Of a stretch of 13,293 nucleotides of DNA, positions 1 through 5,513 are shown one piece after another. The notes under the pieces were generated by a model. The model saw nothing but the letters and a program-made list of their open reading frames with translations. It did no database searches and had not been told where the DNA came from. This stretch comes from Kytococcus schroeteri (lineage in GTDB: Bacteria > Actinomycetota > Actinomycetes > Actinomycetales > Dermatophilaceae). Made by a program: the position numbers and the translations under genes. The stretch is taken from the NCBI RefSeq assembly GCF_042433515.1, contig NZ_JBHLVH010000024.1, positions 1 through 13,293 on the forward strand, written 5' to 3'. Position 1 is the first letter of the stretch. The number at the start of each line of letters is the position of its first letter.

Positions 1-239
1 TTCACGATCTTCTTCACCACCGCTGGTGGGGTCTTGGTCGGCATCACGTGGGGCCGGCTGGTGCGATCTGTCATTCCGGCCGCTCCCTCGGCCCGGTACC
101 GGGCAGCCCACTTGCGGGCCGTGGGCGGTGAGACCAAGAACATCTTGGCTGCCACGGCCACTGGCCAACCCTCCTGGACGATGAGCTTGGCCAGGCGCAA
201 ACGAGCGCGAGGAGTCAGAGCAGCGTTAGCGTGGGACAC
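1..239 (-). CDS. IS481 family transposase, N-terminal part (runs off the window)
   Basis: The minus-strand frame opens with GTG at 239 and stays open to the window edge, giving 79 residues. The protein starts VSHANAALTPRARLRLAKLI and continues with a helix-turn-helix stretch (GWPVAVAAKMFLVSPPTARKWAARYRAEG region, about residues 24-52), then GMTDRTSRPH. This is the typical start of IS481-group transposases, where the DNA-binding helix-turn-helix precedes a DDE (rve) integrase core; the core is outside the window. A strong Shine-Dalgarno AGGAGG (complement of 245-250) lies about six bases before the GTG, which decides the start. That site is inside an inverted repeat (see 240-302). Whether the element is intact cannot be judged from this end. 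Confidence 0.85.
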   Translation of the reverse strand, partial: MSHANAALTPRARLRLAKLIVQEGWPVAVAAKMFLVSPPTARKWAARYRAEGAAGMTDRTSRPHVMPTKTPPAVVKKIV

Positions 240-302
240 GAAGGCCTCCTAGGTGCGTGCAGCGGTTCTTAGACAGCTCCACTCTCGCAACAGGAGGCCT
301 TC
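240..302 (-). promoter_or_regulatory. Inverted repeat that can hide the transposase ribosome-binding site
   Basis: Bases 240-250 (GAAGGCCTCCT) and 292-302 (AGGAGGCCTTC) are perfect reverse complements, 11 bp, separated by 41 bases. On the transposase message the second arm holds the AGGAGG Shine-Dalgarno and ends directly before the GTG start at 239. A transcript entering from outside the element would form this stem and mask the site. One starting inside the loop would not. RNA hairpins that block translation from read-through transcripts are known for other IS families such as IS10; its use here is inferred. Confidence 0.55.
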
Positions 303-343
303 ACCTGTCAGCGAGTCACGCAACAACGTCCCTGGACATCACA

Positions 344-349
344 CCTAGG
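344..349. other. Probable IS481 target sequence (CCTAGG, CTAG core)
   Basis: CCTAGG directly abuts the inferred IS end. IS481 is known to insert at NCTAGN and duplicate the target, so this should be one copy of the duplication; its partner would be at the far end of the element, outside the window. Confidence 0.5.
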
Positions 350-351
350 CC

Positions 352-368
352 GCGTCATCGAGGGGTGG
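352..368 (+). repeat. 17-nt direct repeat, copy 1
   Basis: GCGTCATCGAGGGGTGG occurs exactly twice, here and at 917-933, in the same orientation. This copy lies between the IS end and the stop codon of the lipoprotein gene at 373, so the two copies bracket that gene and its upstream region. Confidence 0.85.
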
Positions 369-372
369 TAGG

Positions 373-786
373 TCACCCCTTGCGCCGCACGACCAGCACG
401 CCTCCGTCACCCTGCGAGGCCGTGAGCCGGGTCTCGGACTGAAGGGTCCCCAGCCCCGTACCCCCACAGAAGTCCACACGATCACGCGAGAGACCCTCGA
501 CCTGCACCGTGGACCCCCGCTCGACCACCAGCCACTGACGCCCCTCGTCCGTCTCTGACCAACCCGCCTCCGACAAGGCACCCTTCGCCTCGGGACCCAA
601 TTCGGACACCCGGTCGTAGGGGCACACCACGTGGACGTCGCCGGCATCCTCACCCAAGGAACTCCCCACGGTGAACTCGCCATCCTCGGCCTCGGCGACC
701 AGCGAGTCCTCGAACGAGGAGGAGCACCCCGTGGCAACCGAGGCAACCACCAGGGCAAGAGCCATGCATGATATCGACCTAAGCAC
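373..786 (-). CDS. Small predicted lipoprotein of unknown function
   Basis: The gene encodes a protein of about 137 residues with a signal peptide (positive arginine, then SCMALALVVASV) and a lipobox ending VATGC, so it should be a lipid-anchored surface protein. The mature part is acidic (EDSLVAEAEDGEF) and carries two cysteines (in VVCPYD and DFCGGTG) that could form a disulfide; it ends in a basic VVRRKG. I recognise no family. The start is chosen at GTG 786 because GGGAAGG lies about nine bases upstream. TTG at 819 (148 residues) and ATG at 765 (a very short signal peptide) are alternatives in the same frame. The gene is bracketed by a 17-nt direct repeat, lies 30 bases from an IS481 end, and its region looks less GC-rich than its neighbours, which together suggest acquisition. 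Confidence 0.7.
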   Translation of the reverse strand: MLRSISCMALALVVASVATGCSSSFEDSLVAEAEDGEFTVGSSLGEDAGDVHVVCPYDRVSELGPEAKGALSEAGWSETDEGRQWLVVERGSTVQVEGLSRDRVDFCGGTGLGTLQSETRLTASQGDGGVLVVRRKG

Positions 787-828
787 CCTTGGCCACCTTC
801 CCAAGAAAAATCTCAACAACCACGACGA

Positions 829-843
829 CCTCTCTTCAGAGGG
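829..843. promoter_or_regulatory. Small inverted repeat upstream of the lipoprotein gene
   Basis: CCTCT-CTTC-AGAGG forms a 5-bp stem with a 4-base loop, with weaker symmetry outside it (GACC...GGTC). It lies about 45 bases upstream of the preferred lipoprotein start. It could be an operator or a leader hairpin. No convincing promoter hexamers accompany it. The rest of 787-1002 holds only the second 17-nt repeat and GC-rich sequence. Confidence 0.25.
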
Positions 844-916
844 TGGTCAACTTCCCAGATCGCGCCAACTGTTCACCTTCTGCACGGAAGCCGGGATGGT
901 TCTCCGCAGTACGGAG

Positions 917-933
917 GCGTCATCGAGGGGTGG
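917..933 (+). repeat. 17-nt direct repeat, copy 2
   Basis: This is an exact second copy of GCGTCATCGAGGGGTGG (first at 352-368). It lies upstream of the lipoprotein gene, between it and the end of the rhodanese gene. The match stops at both ends of the 17 bases. Confidence 0.85.
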
Positions 934-1002
934 GCCGGAGGTGCGGCGAAGGTTTCCGGAGAACTGTGCGGAACCCGGAGAGTCCTGCGGCCCGGCGGCC
1001 CG

Positions 1003-1320
1003 TCAGATGACCTGCGGCTCCCCGGAGTCGGCCACCATCGCCTTGCCCTGCTCGCCCCACAGGCGCATGCCGCCGTCGACGTTCACCACGTCGTAGCCCT
1101 GGGCCTCCAGGTACTGGGCAGCCCGGGCGGAGCGGCCACCGGAGCGGCAGATCACCGGCAGCGGGCCGTCGGTCTCGGGCAGCTCGCCCATGCGGGCGGC
1201 CACGTCGCCCAGCGGGATGTGCACGGCGTTCGGCGCGTGGCCGGCCGCCCACTCGTCGGGCTCGCGCACGTCCAGCACCACGGCGTCGTCGGACAGGTCC
1301 TGCGGGGTGATGTTCTCCAT
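1003..1320 (-). CDS. Rhodanese-like domain protein (single domain sulfurtransferase)
   Basis: This 105-residue protein is a single rhodanese domain. The hallmarks are the N-terminal LDVREPDEWAAGHAPNAVHIPL (about residues 16-37) and the active-site loop CRSGGRS with catalytic Cys58. It continues ARAAQYLEAQGYDVVNVDGGMRLW, the usual C-terminal part of the fold. Proteins of this type move sulfane sulfur through a cysteine persulfide in the cytoplasm; the natural donor and acceptor are not evident here. The ATG at 1320 is chosen because the domain starts there; an upstream extension in frame has no family support. There is no good Shine-Dalgarno, but a -10-like element lies six bases upstream, so it may be leaderless. 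It follows the fpg-containing operon on the same strand but is separated by 202 bases holding a large hairpin, so it probably has its own transcript. Confidence 0.88.
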   Translation of the reverse strand: MENITPQDLSDDAVVLDVREPDEWAAGHAPNAVHIPLGDVAARMGELPETDGPLPVICRSGGRSARAAQYLEAQGYDVVNVDGGMRLWGEQGKAMVADSGEPQVI

Positions 1321-1326
1321 GCCCTC

Positions 1327-1335
1327 AGCATCGCA
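1327..1335 (-). promoter_or_regulatory. Candidate extended -10 for a leaderless rhodanese transcript
   Basis: On the minus strand TGC-GATGCT lies with six bases between it and the ATG at 1320. An extended -10 (TGN plus a NANNNT-type hexamer) at this distance would start the transcript at or next to the start codon. No -35 is clear. Confidence 0.3.
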
Positions 1336-1359
1336 GGTGCGCCGGCCGCATGCCCCGCC

Positions 1360-1474
1360 CACCGTGGGCAACCGGTTGACCTGGTGACTGTCGCGGGGTC
1401 AACCGGTTGCCCACGGTGCGCCGCAGGGGTCAACCGGTTGCCCACGGTGCGTCGCAGGGGTCGACCGGTTGCCC
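1360..1474. repeat. Repeat cluster: one inverted and three direct copies of a 22-nt unit, able to form a 22-bp hairpin
   Basis: Bases 1360-1381 are the exact reverse complement of 1397-1418 and of 1428-1449, each 22 nt long. A third, diverged direct copy starts at 1459. The direct copies have a strict 31-base period (units starting 1395, 1426 and 1457; the first two differ at one base). Each unit centres on the palindrome CAACCGGTTG. The inverted copy and the first direct copy can pair as a 22-bp stem with a 15-base loop. The cluster lies between the end of the glycosylase gene (stop at 1523) and the rhodanese start. It may act as a terminator or processing signal without a U-tract, or be a dispersed REP/MITE-like element. 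Confidence 0.9.
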
Positions 1475-1522
1475 CTCGGGCTGCTCCCGGCAGTCTGTGC
1501 CCGGCAACCCGCGCCCGGCCGG

Positions 1523-2467
1523 CTACTTGACGAACCTGCTCGTGCTCCGGTCGGCCAGCACCTGCCCGCCGGTCTGGCAGGTGGCGCAGTACTGCAGCGA
1601 GCTGTCGGCGTAGGTCACCTCGCGCACCACGTCGCCGCACACCGGGCACGCCTCCCCGGTGCGCCCGTGCACAGCCATGCCGCCACGCTTGCCGTCCTTG
1701 AGCTCCTCGGGCGCCGACCCCACGGCCCGCTCGGTGGCCGCCACCAGCACCCCGTGCACCGCCTCGGCCAACCGCCCCACCTCGTCGGCGCCCAGGCTCG
1801 CCCCCAGCGCGAACGGGCTGAGCCGCGCCGTGTGCAGCACCTCGTCGGACCACCCGTTACCGATGCCGCTCACCACCGACTGGTCACGCAGCACCCGCTT
1901 CACCTGCGTGCGCCGGTCGGCCAGCACGCCGGCCCAGAACAAGTGCCGCTCCTCCGCCGTGGTCGACGCGGTGACACCCACCTCCCCGGTGGCGGTGTCC
2001 ACGGCCACCAGCGGCGGCGACTCCAGCGGCGGGCGCAGGCTCACCGCATCGGGCCCGAGCGAGGTGAGCTGCTCCACGGTGGTGAGGTCGTCGGTCATCC
2101 ACACCGACAGACCCTTGCGGGTGCCGGCCTCGGTGAGGTCGAAGCCCGAGCCGTCGTCGAGCGTCACCCGCAGCGCCACCGGCGACTTCCCGCCCGGCCG
2201 CAGGCGCGTGCGCGGCACCTGCTCGTGCCACTGCACCCACCCGGCACGCATGAGGTGCACCACCACGTGGGTGCCGTCCACCACCACGTCCAGCAGCTTG
2301 CCGTAACGGCGGACCCCGTCCACCGGCCGCCCGTGCAGCGACTGCGGCAGCACGTCCACCGTCTTGAGCGCGCTGAAGCTGGCCAGCGCCACGTCGGCCA
2401 CCACGCGGTCGGCCAGCCGCTCGCCCAACGAGACGGCCAGGCCCTCCACCTCGGGCAGCTCAGGCAC
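1523..2467 (-). CDS. Fpg/Nei family DNA glycosylase/AP lyase
   Basis: A 314-residue base-excision repair enzyme that removes oxidised bases and cleaves the abasic site. The start GTG at 2467 gives PELPEVE directly after the initiator, providing the catalytic Pro2 and Glu3 exposed once methionine is removed. Lys57 in RYGKLLD matches the conserved lysine, and GIGNGWSDE (201-209) matches the helix-two-turn-helix signature. The C-terminal zinc finger uses Cys274, Cys277, Cys294 and Cys297 (CPVCG...YCATCQ), preceded by VHGRTGEAC. HLMRAG replaces the HLGMTG usual in classic MutM, so I keep the family name rather than assign mutM or nei. Residues about 147-180 look like an insertion. The gene overlaps the upstream phosphatase gene by eight bases (GTGCCTGA), and a GGAGGG Shine-Dalgarno lies inside the end of that gene. 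Confidence 0.93.
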   Translation of the reverse strand: MPELPEVEGLAVSLGERLADRVVADVALASFSALKTVDVLPQSLHGRPVDGVRRYGKLLDVVVDGTHVVVHLMRAGWVQWHEQVPRTRLRPGGKSPVALRVTLDDGSGFDLTEAGTRKGLSVWMTDDLTTVEQLTSLGPDAVSLRPPLESPPLVAVDTATGEVGVTASTTAEERHLFWAGVLADRRTQVKRVLRDQSVVSGIGNGWSDEVLHTARLSPFALGASLGADEVGRLAEAVHGVLVAATERAVGSAPEELKDGKRGGMAVHGRTGEACPVCGDVVREVTYADSSLQYCATCQTGGQVLADRSTSRFVK

Positions 2468-3584
2468 GCGGGCCCTCCACCGCAGCGCGCGGCTCCCCGG
2501 GGGCCGGCGCGCCCCCCTCGGCGCGGCCACCCACAGCGCGCAGCAGCTGCGGCAGCAGCCCGAACCCGTCGCCCGCGGCGAGGACCGGCACCCGCCCACG
2601 GTGCTTGCGCACCAGCTCGGCGAGGGCGATGGGCAGGCCCCGGCTCAGCGTCTGTTCGATGACGGTGAGCTGCCGGATGGCGATGGCCGCCACGTGCCCC
2701 GGGTGGGCATCGGCGAACTCGTCGTAGATGGCCGGGTCGTGCTGGCCGTCGTCGCCCACGAGCACCCAGCGCACGTCCGGGAACTCGCGGGCCAGGCGCT
2801 GCAGGTGGCGGGTCTTGTGCTCGCGCCCGGAGCGGAACCACCCCGTGTTGGTGGGGCCCCAGTCGGTGAGCAGCAGGGCGCCGGCCGGGAAGTCGTGGCG
2901 GCGCAGGAAGCGGTGCAGGAACGGCTGGGTGTTCCACGCGCCCGTGGAGAGGTAGAAGACCGGCGCCCCCGGGTGCGCGGACAGCACCGCCCGGTAGGCG
3001 TCGGCCATGCCCGGCACCACCGTGCGCGCCTGCTCGGTGAGCACGAAGGTGTTCCACGCCGCGATGAGGGGGCGCGGCAGGTGCGTGCTGATCACCGTGT
3101 CGTCGATGTCGCTCACCAACCCGATGCGGGCAGCCGGGTCGGCGATGTGCACGTCCGCCTCCGCGGTGGCCCCGCCCGGGCACTCGAAGGTCACCCGGTG
3201 CGTGCCCGGCGGCAGGCCGTGGCCACCGACGACCTGCTCCACGTAGCCGCCCCGGTCGGCGCGGGCCATGATCGTGGCCGCACCCAGCGTGACCTTGACG
3301 GGCACCCCCGCATCGGGGGCGCTGACGAAGGCCCGCCACCCGCGGCGGGTGAGGAACTGCTGCACGTCGGCCACCGTCGCCGGCAGGGCGCCCGGACGCT
3401 CCGGGCGGCGCAGCTGGATCCGCGCGTAGACGCGGGCGGCCTCGGTGGTCCCGTACCCGGTGAACGCCGCCGGGTGGGGCAGCCAGCCCCGGGAGCGCAG
3501 CACGTCAGCCACCCGGCCGCGTATGCGGTTCTCCCAGCGCGCCGCGTAGTGCGGCTTGGCCGTGGCCAGCTGCTGGTCAGTCAC
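2460..3584 (-). CDS. App1 family phosphatase (DUF2183, phosphatidate phosphatase-like)
   Basis: This 374-residue protein belongs to the App1 family, haloacid-dehalogenase-like phosphatases named for yeast App1, which dephosphorylates phosphatidate to diacylglycerol. The catalytic DIDDT (residues 159-163, in GLVSDIDDTVIST) is followed by FYLSTGAWN (about 220-228), TDWGPTNTGWFRSG with HKTRHL (about 240-262), and VLVGDDGQHD (274-283), which fit the later HAD motifs. The N-terminal 150 residues form the family's accessory region. There is no signal peptide, so it is probably cytoplasmic or peripheral. The GTG start at 3584 overlaps the acyl-CoA ligase stop by eight bases (GTGACTGA) and has no good Shine-Dalgarno, suggesting reinitiation after the ligase. 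Its substrate in bacteria is inferred from the eukaryotic relative. The last 40 residues are Gly/Pro/Ala-rich and probably disordered. Confidence 0.9.
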   Translation of the reverse strand: MTDQQLATAKPHYAARWENRIRGRVADVLRSRGWLPHPAAFTGYGTTEAARVYARIQLRRPERPGALPATVADVQQFLTRRGWRAFVSAPDAGVPVKVTLGAATIMARADRGGYVEQVVGGHGLPPGTHRVTFECPGGATAEADVHIADPAARIGLVSDIDDTVISTHLPRPLIAAWNTFVLTEQARTVVPGMADAYRAVLSAHPGAPVFYLSTGAWNTQPFLHRFLRRHDFPAGALLLTDWGPTNTGWFRSGREHKTRHLQRLAREFPDVRWVLVGDDGQHDPAIYDEFADAHPGHVAAIAIRQLTVIEQTLSRGLPIALAELVRKHRGRVPVLAAGDGFGLLPQLLRAVGGRAEGGAPAPGEPRAAVEGPRA

Positions 3585-5397
3585 GGAACGGGGAGGTGTT
3601 CTTGCCGTACATCGCCTCGATCTCCTGCGCGAAGTGCTCCATCACCACGTGGCGGCGCACCTTGAGGGAGTTGGTGATCTCCTCCTCCTCCAGCGAGAAG
3701 TCCCGCGGCAGGATGGTGAACTTCTTGATGGCCTCGGCCTTGCTCACCGACCGGTTGGCGCGGTCCACGGCACGCTGCACCACCTCGCGCACCTGCGGGT
3801 CGTCCACCAGCTCGGACACCGGCACGACCTCGCGGTGGTGCTCCTTGAGCCACTCGGGGACCTGCTCCTCGTCGAGGGTCACCAGGGCCATCACCGTGGG
3901 GCGTCCGTCGCCCACCACCATCGCCTGGCTCACCAGCCGGTCGCCGCGGAGGATGTCCTCCAGCGGGCCGGGGGCCACGTTCTTGCCGGCCGCCGTCACG
4001 AGGATGTCCTTGGCCCGGCCGATGATGCGCAGGTAGCCGTCCTCGTCCACCTGACCCAGGTCGCCGGTGGAGAACCAGCCGTCGTCGGCCAGCACCTCGG
4101 CGGTGGCCTCGGCGTTGTTCTCGTAGCCGGTGAACACGTGGCCGCCCCGCACCTCGATGACGCCCTCGGCGTCCAGGCGGGCCTCGAACCCGGGCAGCGG
4201 CACGCCCACGGTGCCGATCTTCTGCATCGAGGGGCGGTTCACCGCGGCCGCCGCGGAGGTCTCCGTGAGGCCCCAACCCTCCAGGACGTTCACGCCCATG
4301 CCGCGGAAGTAGTGGCCCAGGCGCTCCCCCAGCGCGGCCCCGCCGGAGATGGCCCACACCAGCTGCCCACCGAACGCCACCTGCACCTTGCGGTAGACGA
4401 GGCGGTCGAACAGGGCGTGGCGGGCGCGCAGCACCACCGGCACGCGGCCGGAGTCCAGGGCACGCGAGTAGGCGATGGCCACCTTCGTGGCCGCCTCGAA
4501 CACCTTGCCGCGTCCCGCACGGGTGGCCTTGAGGTGCGCCGACTCGTAGATCTTCTCGAAGACACGCGGCACGGCGAGCACGAAGGTGGGCCTGAAGACC
4601 GGCAGGTCCTTGGTGACGCGGGCGATGTCGGAGTGGCCCGTCCGGGCGCCGGCGCCGATGACGGCGAAGTGCACCATGCGGCCGAAGACGTGCGCGAGCG
4701 GCAGGAAGAGCAGGGTGGAGGCCTCGTCCTCGAAGAGCTCCGGCAGGCCCTCGTAGGCGGCGGTCACCTCGTCGATGAAGGCGCGGTGCGGCAGCATGCA
4801 CGCCTTCGGGCGGCCCGTGGTGCCCGAGGTGTAGATGAGGGTGGCGAGCGTCTCCGGCTGCAGGCCCTCGCAGCGGCGGTCGATCTCGGCCTGCTCCACC
4901 TCGGCGCCGCCGGCGATGAGCTGGTCGAGGTCCTCGGTGACCTTCCCGTCCATGGCCCAGACACCCTGGAGCTCCGTGCCGGCCGCTGCGGCCGCCGCGC
5001 GGGCGGTGGCCGCCATCGCATCGGACTCCACGAGCGCCCAGGTGACGCGGGAGTTCTCCATGATCCAGGCCAGCTGGTCGGTCGAGCTGGTCTCGTACAC
5101 CGGCACCGTGACGGCCCCGGTGGAGAGGATGGCGAAGTCGAGCAGCGCCCACTCGTAGCGCGTCTTGCCCATGAGCACCACGCGGTCCTCGGGCTCCACG
5201 CCGGCAGCCACCAGCCCGCGGGCCACGCTGTTGACGTGGTCGAGGAACTGCTGCGCGGTGAGGTCCACCCAGGTCTGGCCCTGGCGGCGGTTCACCAGCA
5301 CGCGGTCGGGGAACTCGGCCGCGGTGCCGTGGAGGAGTCCGGGCAGGTGCTGCGGCGGAGTGTCCTTCCACCAGGTGGTCATCGTCGACGTGGCCAT
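3577..5397 (-). CDS. Long-chain fatty-acid-CoA ligase (FadD15-like, AMP-forming)
   Basis: A 606-residue adenylate-forming enzyme that activates fatty acids to acyl-AMP and then acyl-CoA. It shows the P-loop motif LIYTSGTTGRPKA (about 177-189), LPLAHVFGR, the adenine-binding GWGLTET, and the fatty acyl-CoA synthetase signature DGWFSTGDLGQVDEDGYLRIIGRAKD followed by ILVTAAGKNVAPGPLE. Length and motifs fit the mycobacterial FadD15 / bacterial long-form FACS group. The start ATG at 5397 (MATSTMTTWWKDTPP) is where similarity should begin; ATG at 5382 is a possible alternative. There is no Shine-Dalgarno; a TACGCT -10 element seven bases upstream suggests a leaderless message. It is the first gene of an operon with the App1 phosphatase and the glycosylase, divergent from the MMPL transporter. 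Chain-length preference cannot be read from sequence. Confidence 0.93.
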   Translation of the reverse strand: MATSTMTTWWKDTPPQHLPGLLHGTAAEFPDRVLVNRRQGQTWVDLTAQQFLDHVNSVARGLVAAGVEPEDRVVLMGKTRYEWALLDFAILSTGAVTVPVYETSSTDQLAWIMENSRVTWALVESDAMAATARAAAAAAGTELQGVWAMDGKVTEDLDQLIAGGAEVEQAEIDRRCEGLQPETLATLIYTSGTTGRPKACMLPHRAFIDEVTAAYEGLPELFEDEASTLLFLPLAHVFGRMVHFAVIGAGARTGHSDIARVTKDLPVFRPTFVLAVPRVFEKIYESAHLKATRAGRGKVFEAATKVAIAYSRALDSGRVPVVLRARHALFDRLVYRKVQVAFGGQLVWAISGGAALGERLGHYFRGMGVNVLEGWGLTETSAAAAVNRPSMQKIGTVGVPLPGFEARLDAEGVIEVRGGHVFTGYENNAEATAEVLADDGWFSTGDLGQVDEDGYLRIIGRAKDILVTAAGKNVAPGPLEDILRGDRLVSQAMVVGDGRPTVMALVTLDEEQVPEWLKEHHREVVPVSELVDDPQVREVVQRAVDRANRSVSKAEAIKKFTILPRDFSLEEEEITNSLKVRRHVVMEHFAQEIEAMYGKNTSPFRD

Positions 5398-5404
5398 GGG
5401 GGGC

Positions 5405-5410
5405 AGCGTA
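5405..5410 (-). promoter_or_regulatory. Candidate -10 element (TACGCT) of the ligase operon
   Basis: TACGCT on the minus strand matches the actinobacterial TANNNT pattern. It ends seven bases (a G on the minus strand, then six C) before the ATG at 5397, so transcription would start at the start codon. No TTGACA-like -35 is visible. Confidence 0.4.
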
Positions 5411-5453
5411 CTTGTCCGCCCCCTGCCGCGGGGGTGGCGCACGGGGAGTGTGG

Positions 5454-5469
5454 GTCACGATTCGGCCAC
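5454..5469 (+). promoter_or_regulatory. 16-nt motif upstream of the MMPL gene, copy 1
   Basis: GTCACGATTCGGCCAC ends 44 bases before the MMPL start codon. A copy with one difference lies 41 bases before the start of the next plus-strand gene (7894-7909). It reads as two half-sites, GTCAC and GCCAC, eleven bases apart, like a site for a dimeric response regulator binding direct repeats; MtrA-type regulators use GTCAC repeats in some actinobacteria. The regulator assignment is an inference. Confidence 0.45.
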
Positions 5470-5498
5470 GACTCGCACCGCGGATGAGGCGGGCACCC

Positions 5499-5507
5499 TG
5501 AGAGAAT
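5499..5507 (+). promoter_or_regulatory. Candidate extended -10 of the MMPL gene
   Basis: TGA-GAGAAT lies six bases before the ATG at 5514. The TGN extension, the hexamer and the spacing fit a leaderless actinobacterial promoter, and no Shine-Dalgarno is present before the ATG. Confidence 0.35.
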
Positions 5508-5513
5508 CCGGTC

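Larger units (their letters stand above)
1..343 (-). mobile_element. IS481-family insertion sequence, 5' end only
   Basis: This is the promoter-proximal end of an IS481-family element; the rest lies beyond base 1. The identification rests on the transposase N-terminus encoded at 1-239. The outer end is placed at base 343: read on the minus strand the element then begins TGTGATGTCCAGGGACGT, in keeping with the TG...CA ends common in this family. Immediately outside is CCTAGG (344-349), which fits the NCTAGN target preference known for IS481. The exact end is an inference because the other terminal repeat is not in the window. Confidence 0.75.

Noticed and set aside
768..773. TATCAT on the minus strand as a -10 for the lipoprotein gene
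   Set aside because: It lies only two bases from ATG 765 and inside the coding region of the better-supported start at 786, with no matching -35.
1389..1474. The 31-base repeats as a small CRISPR array
   Set aside because: The interval between repeated cores is itself repeated rather than unique, and there is an inverted copy and no cas gene.
1152..1853. A 233-codon minus-strand frame running through the repeat cluster
   Set aside because: It overlaps the rhodanese and glycosylase genes in another frame. Its repeated peptide only reflects the 31-base DNA repeat.
3556..5487. A 643-codon plus-strand open frame
   Set aside because: It is the antisense shadow of the FadD15-like ligase and has low-complexity His/Leu/Gly composition.
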